Positions 63,157-64,000 of a DNA stretch of 64,000 nucleotides are shown piece after piece. How positions within the stretch are numbered: position 1 is the first letter of the stretch; every line of letters begins with the position of its first letter. The translations under genes and the position numbers were made by a program. This stretch comes from Gordonia jacobaea (GTDB lineage: Bacteria > Actinomycetota > Actinomycetes > Mycobacteriales > Mycobacteriaceae), in contig NZ_LDTZ01000018.1 in NCBI RefSeq assembly GCF_001186365.1, forward strand, positions 1 through 64,000, read 5' to 3'. The notes beneath the pieces were generated by a model that saw only the letters and a list, made by a program, of their open reading frames with translations, was not told where the DNA came from and made no database searches.

Positions 63157-64000
63157 TCAGGCGACGTCGTCGCTGTTGACCTTCTCTGCGCCGTCGTGAC
63201 GCCGCATCGTGAACAGCAGATTCAACGCGATGGCCACGAAGATGCCCACCGCAGCGCCACTGGAAAGCAGTTGTTTGGCCGCCGTCGGGAATTGACTGTA
63301 GAAGCCGTTGATCGTGATCGGCAGCAGGGCCACGCCGATCGCCGCAGCCGTGATGATCACGTTGGAGTTCTGGCTGTAGTCGACACGCCCGAGGATGCGG
63401 ATACCGACCACCGCGATGGTTCCGAACATCACCACTGCTGCGGCCCCGAGGACGGGCCGCGGGATCGCCGCCACGACCTCACCGACGACGGGAAAGAACG
63501 CGAGGCACATCAGCATCGCGCCGGTCAGCGCTGTCACGTAGCGGCTGAACATCCTCGTGATGGTCAGAATGCCGACATTCTGCGCGAAGGTGACGTACAT
63601 GAACGACTGGAACACGCCACCGCCCAGCGCGGTGACCACGCCGTCGGCACGCACGGCCGCTGCCAGGCGATCGCGCGAGACCTTCTGTCCCACCACTTCC
63701 CCGACGGCATTGACCTGTCCGGCAAGTTCGACGATGAGCACGATCTGAATCAGGGCCAGCGAGCAGATCGCCAGCAGGTCGAAACGCGGCACACCGAAAT
63801 GCAAGAGGTCGGGGAACGAGAACGCGGCACCCTCACCGATGCCCGAACCGTCGAACATCCCCGTGAGCGCGGCGACAACGACGCCGACGATCATGCCGAT
63901 CAACACCGAGATCGGTCGAAGCGCGCGCGGCAACAGGCAGTAGCAGAGCACGATGGCCAGCGCTGTTGCAGCGGCCACGCCGATCTTGGCCGGAGAAGCG
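63157..64000 (-). CDS. Nucleobase:cation symporter-2 family permease, 5' part outside the window
   Basis: The frame is open to the window edge, so the first part of the protein is missing. The visible part, about 281 residues, is hydrophobic with seven to eight helices. NCS2 features include IVELAGQVNAVGEVVGQKVS, FQSFMYVTFAQNVGILTITR (the QNxG motif) and VLGAAAVVMFGTIAVVGIR. It probably imports xanthine, urate or uracil. It is a second NCS2 transporter besides the fused one at 46.5 kb and lacks the C-terminal UraD domain. It ends in a charged tail. Confidence 0.87.
   Translation of the reverse strand, partial: ASPAKIGVAAATALAIVLCYCLLPRALRPISVLIGMIVGVVVAALTGMFDGSGIGEGAAFSFPDLLHFGVPRFDLLAICSLALIQIVLIVELAGQVNAVGEVVGQKVSRDRLAAAVRADGVVTALGGGVFQSFMYVTFAQNVGILTITRMFSRYVTALTGAMLMCLAFFPVVGEVVAAIPRPVLGAAAVVMFGTIAVVGIRILGRVDYSQNSNVIITAAAIGVALLPITINGFYSQFPTAAKQLLSSGAAVGIFVAIALNLLFTMRRHDGAEKVNSDDVA

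Overview
The window is high-GC actinobacterial DNA from the order Mycobacteriales. Gene content and order fit a Gordonia-like organism, but the genus is an inference. The main evidence is two long gene strings that I recall as conserved in Mycobacterium tuberculosis: the Rv1220c-Rv1239c neighbourhood and the Rv3264c-Rv3285 neighbourhood. Here they lie almost back to back and meet at about 22.65 kb. No tRNA, rRNA, CRISPR array, insertion sequence or prophage was recognised.

Layout. 1-2.7 kb: 5'-truncated DUF222/HNH nuclease and an orphan betaine-type binding lipoprotein. 2.7-3.8 kb: CorA magnesium transporter. 3.8-7.6 kb: SUFU-domain protein, the formamidase pair fmdB/fmdA, and an overlapping metallophosphoesterase/ParB-like pair. 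7.6-12.6 kb: trehalose importer lpqY-sugABC. 12.7-16.6 kb: YflT-type stress protein, channel-less MgtE-N/CBS protein, DUF1003 membrane protein and lytic transglycosylase. 16.7-22.6 kb: mrp, then tatB, htrA, rseA and sigE (envelope-stress regulation and export), and an O-methyltransferase.

22.6-28.7 kb is a cell-envelope block: manB, wbbL, rmlD (GDP-mannose supply and the rhamnosyl linker of arabinogalactan), an LCP-family ligase and a TIGR03089 protein. 28.8-30.1 kb: F420-type nitroreductase and dienelactone hydrolase. 30.1-36.5 kb: purE-purK, a two-component system, a bPH2 membrane protein, a four-helix membrane protein and birA. 36.6-44.7 kb: the long-chain/propionyl acyl-CoA carboxylase genes accD5, accE5 and accA3, with maf, sseA, a sufE-like gene and a PapA-type condensation-domain acyltransferase between them. 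BirA would biotinylate AccA3 and pyruvate carboxylase.

44.8-49.3 kb: hydroxyacyl-CoA dehydrogenase and a purine/urate catabolism cluster (MocA-like protein, permease fused to an OHCU-decarboxylase domain, uraD, uraH). 49.3-53.7 kb: SDR, a cobalamin riboswitch and metE, and a P-loop kinase. 53.8-62.4 kb: pyruvate carboxylase and the methylcitrate cycle prpD-prpB-prpC with divergent prpR. 62.5-64 kb: L,D-transpeptidase and a 5'-truncated nucleobase permease.

Recurring sequence themes. First, TANNNT -10 boxes sit 6-8 nt before many start codons, which suggests leaderless transcripts. Second, 14-18 bp tandem repeats occur in intergenic DNA and, in frame, inside coding sequences (purE, lpqY, tatB). 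Third, long inverted repeats lie between convergent genes. No clearly novel multigene system was proven. The best leads are the permease-UraD fusion that lacks its catalytic His, the acyltransferase inside the carboxylase locus, the metallophosphoesterase/ParB-like pair, and the structured leader upstream of the lytic transglycosylase.
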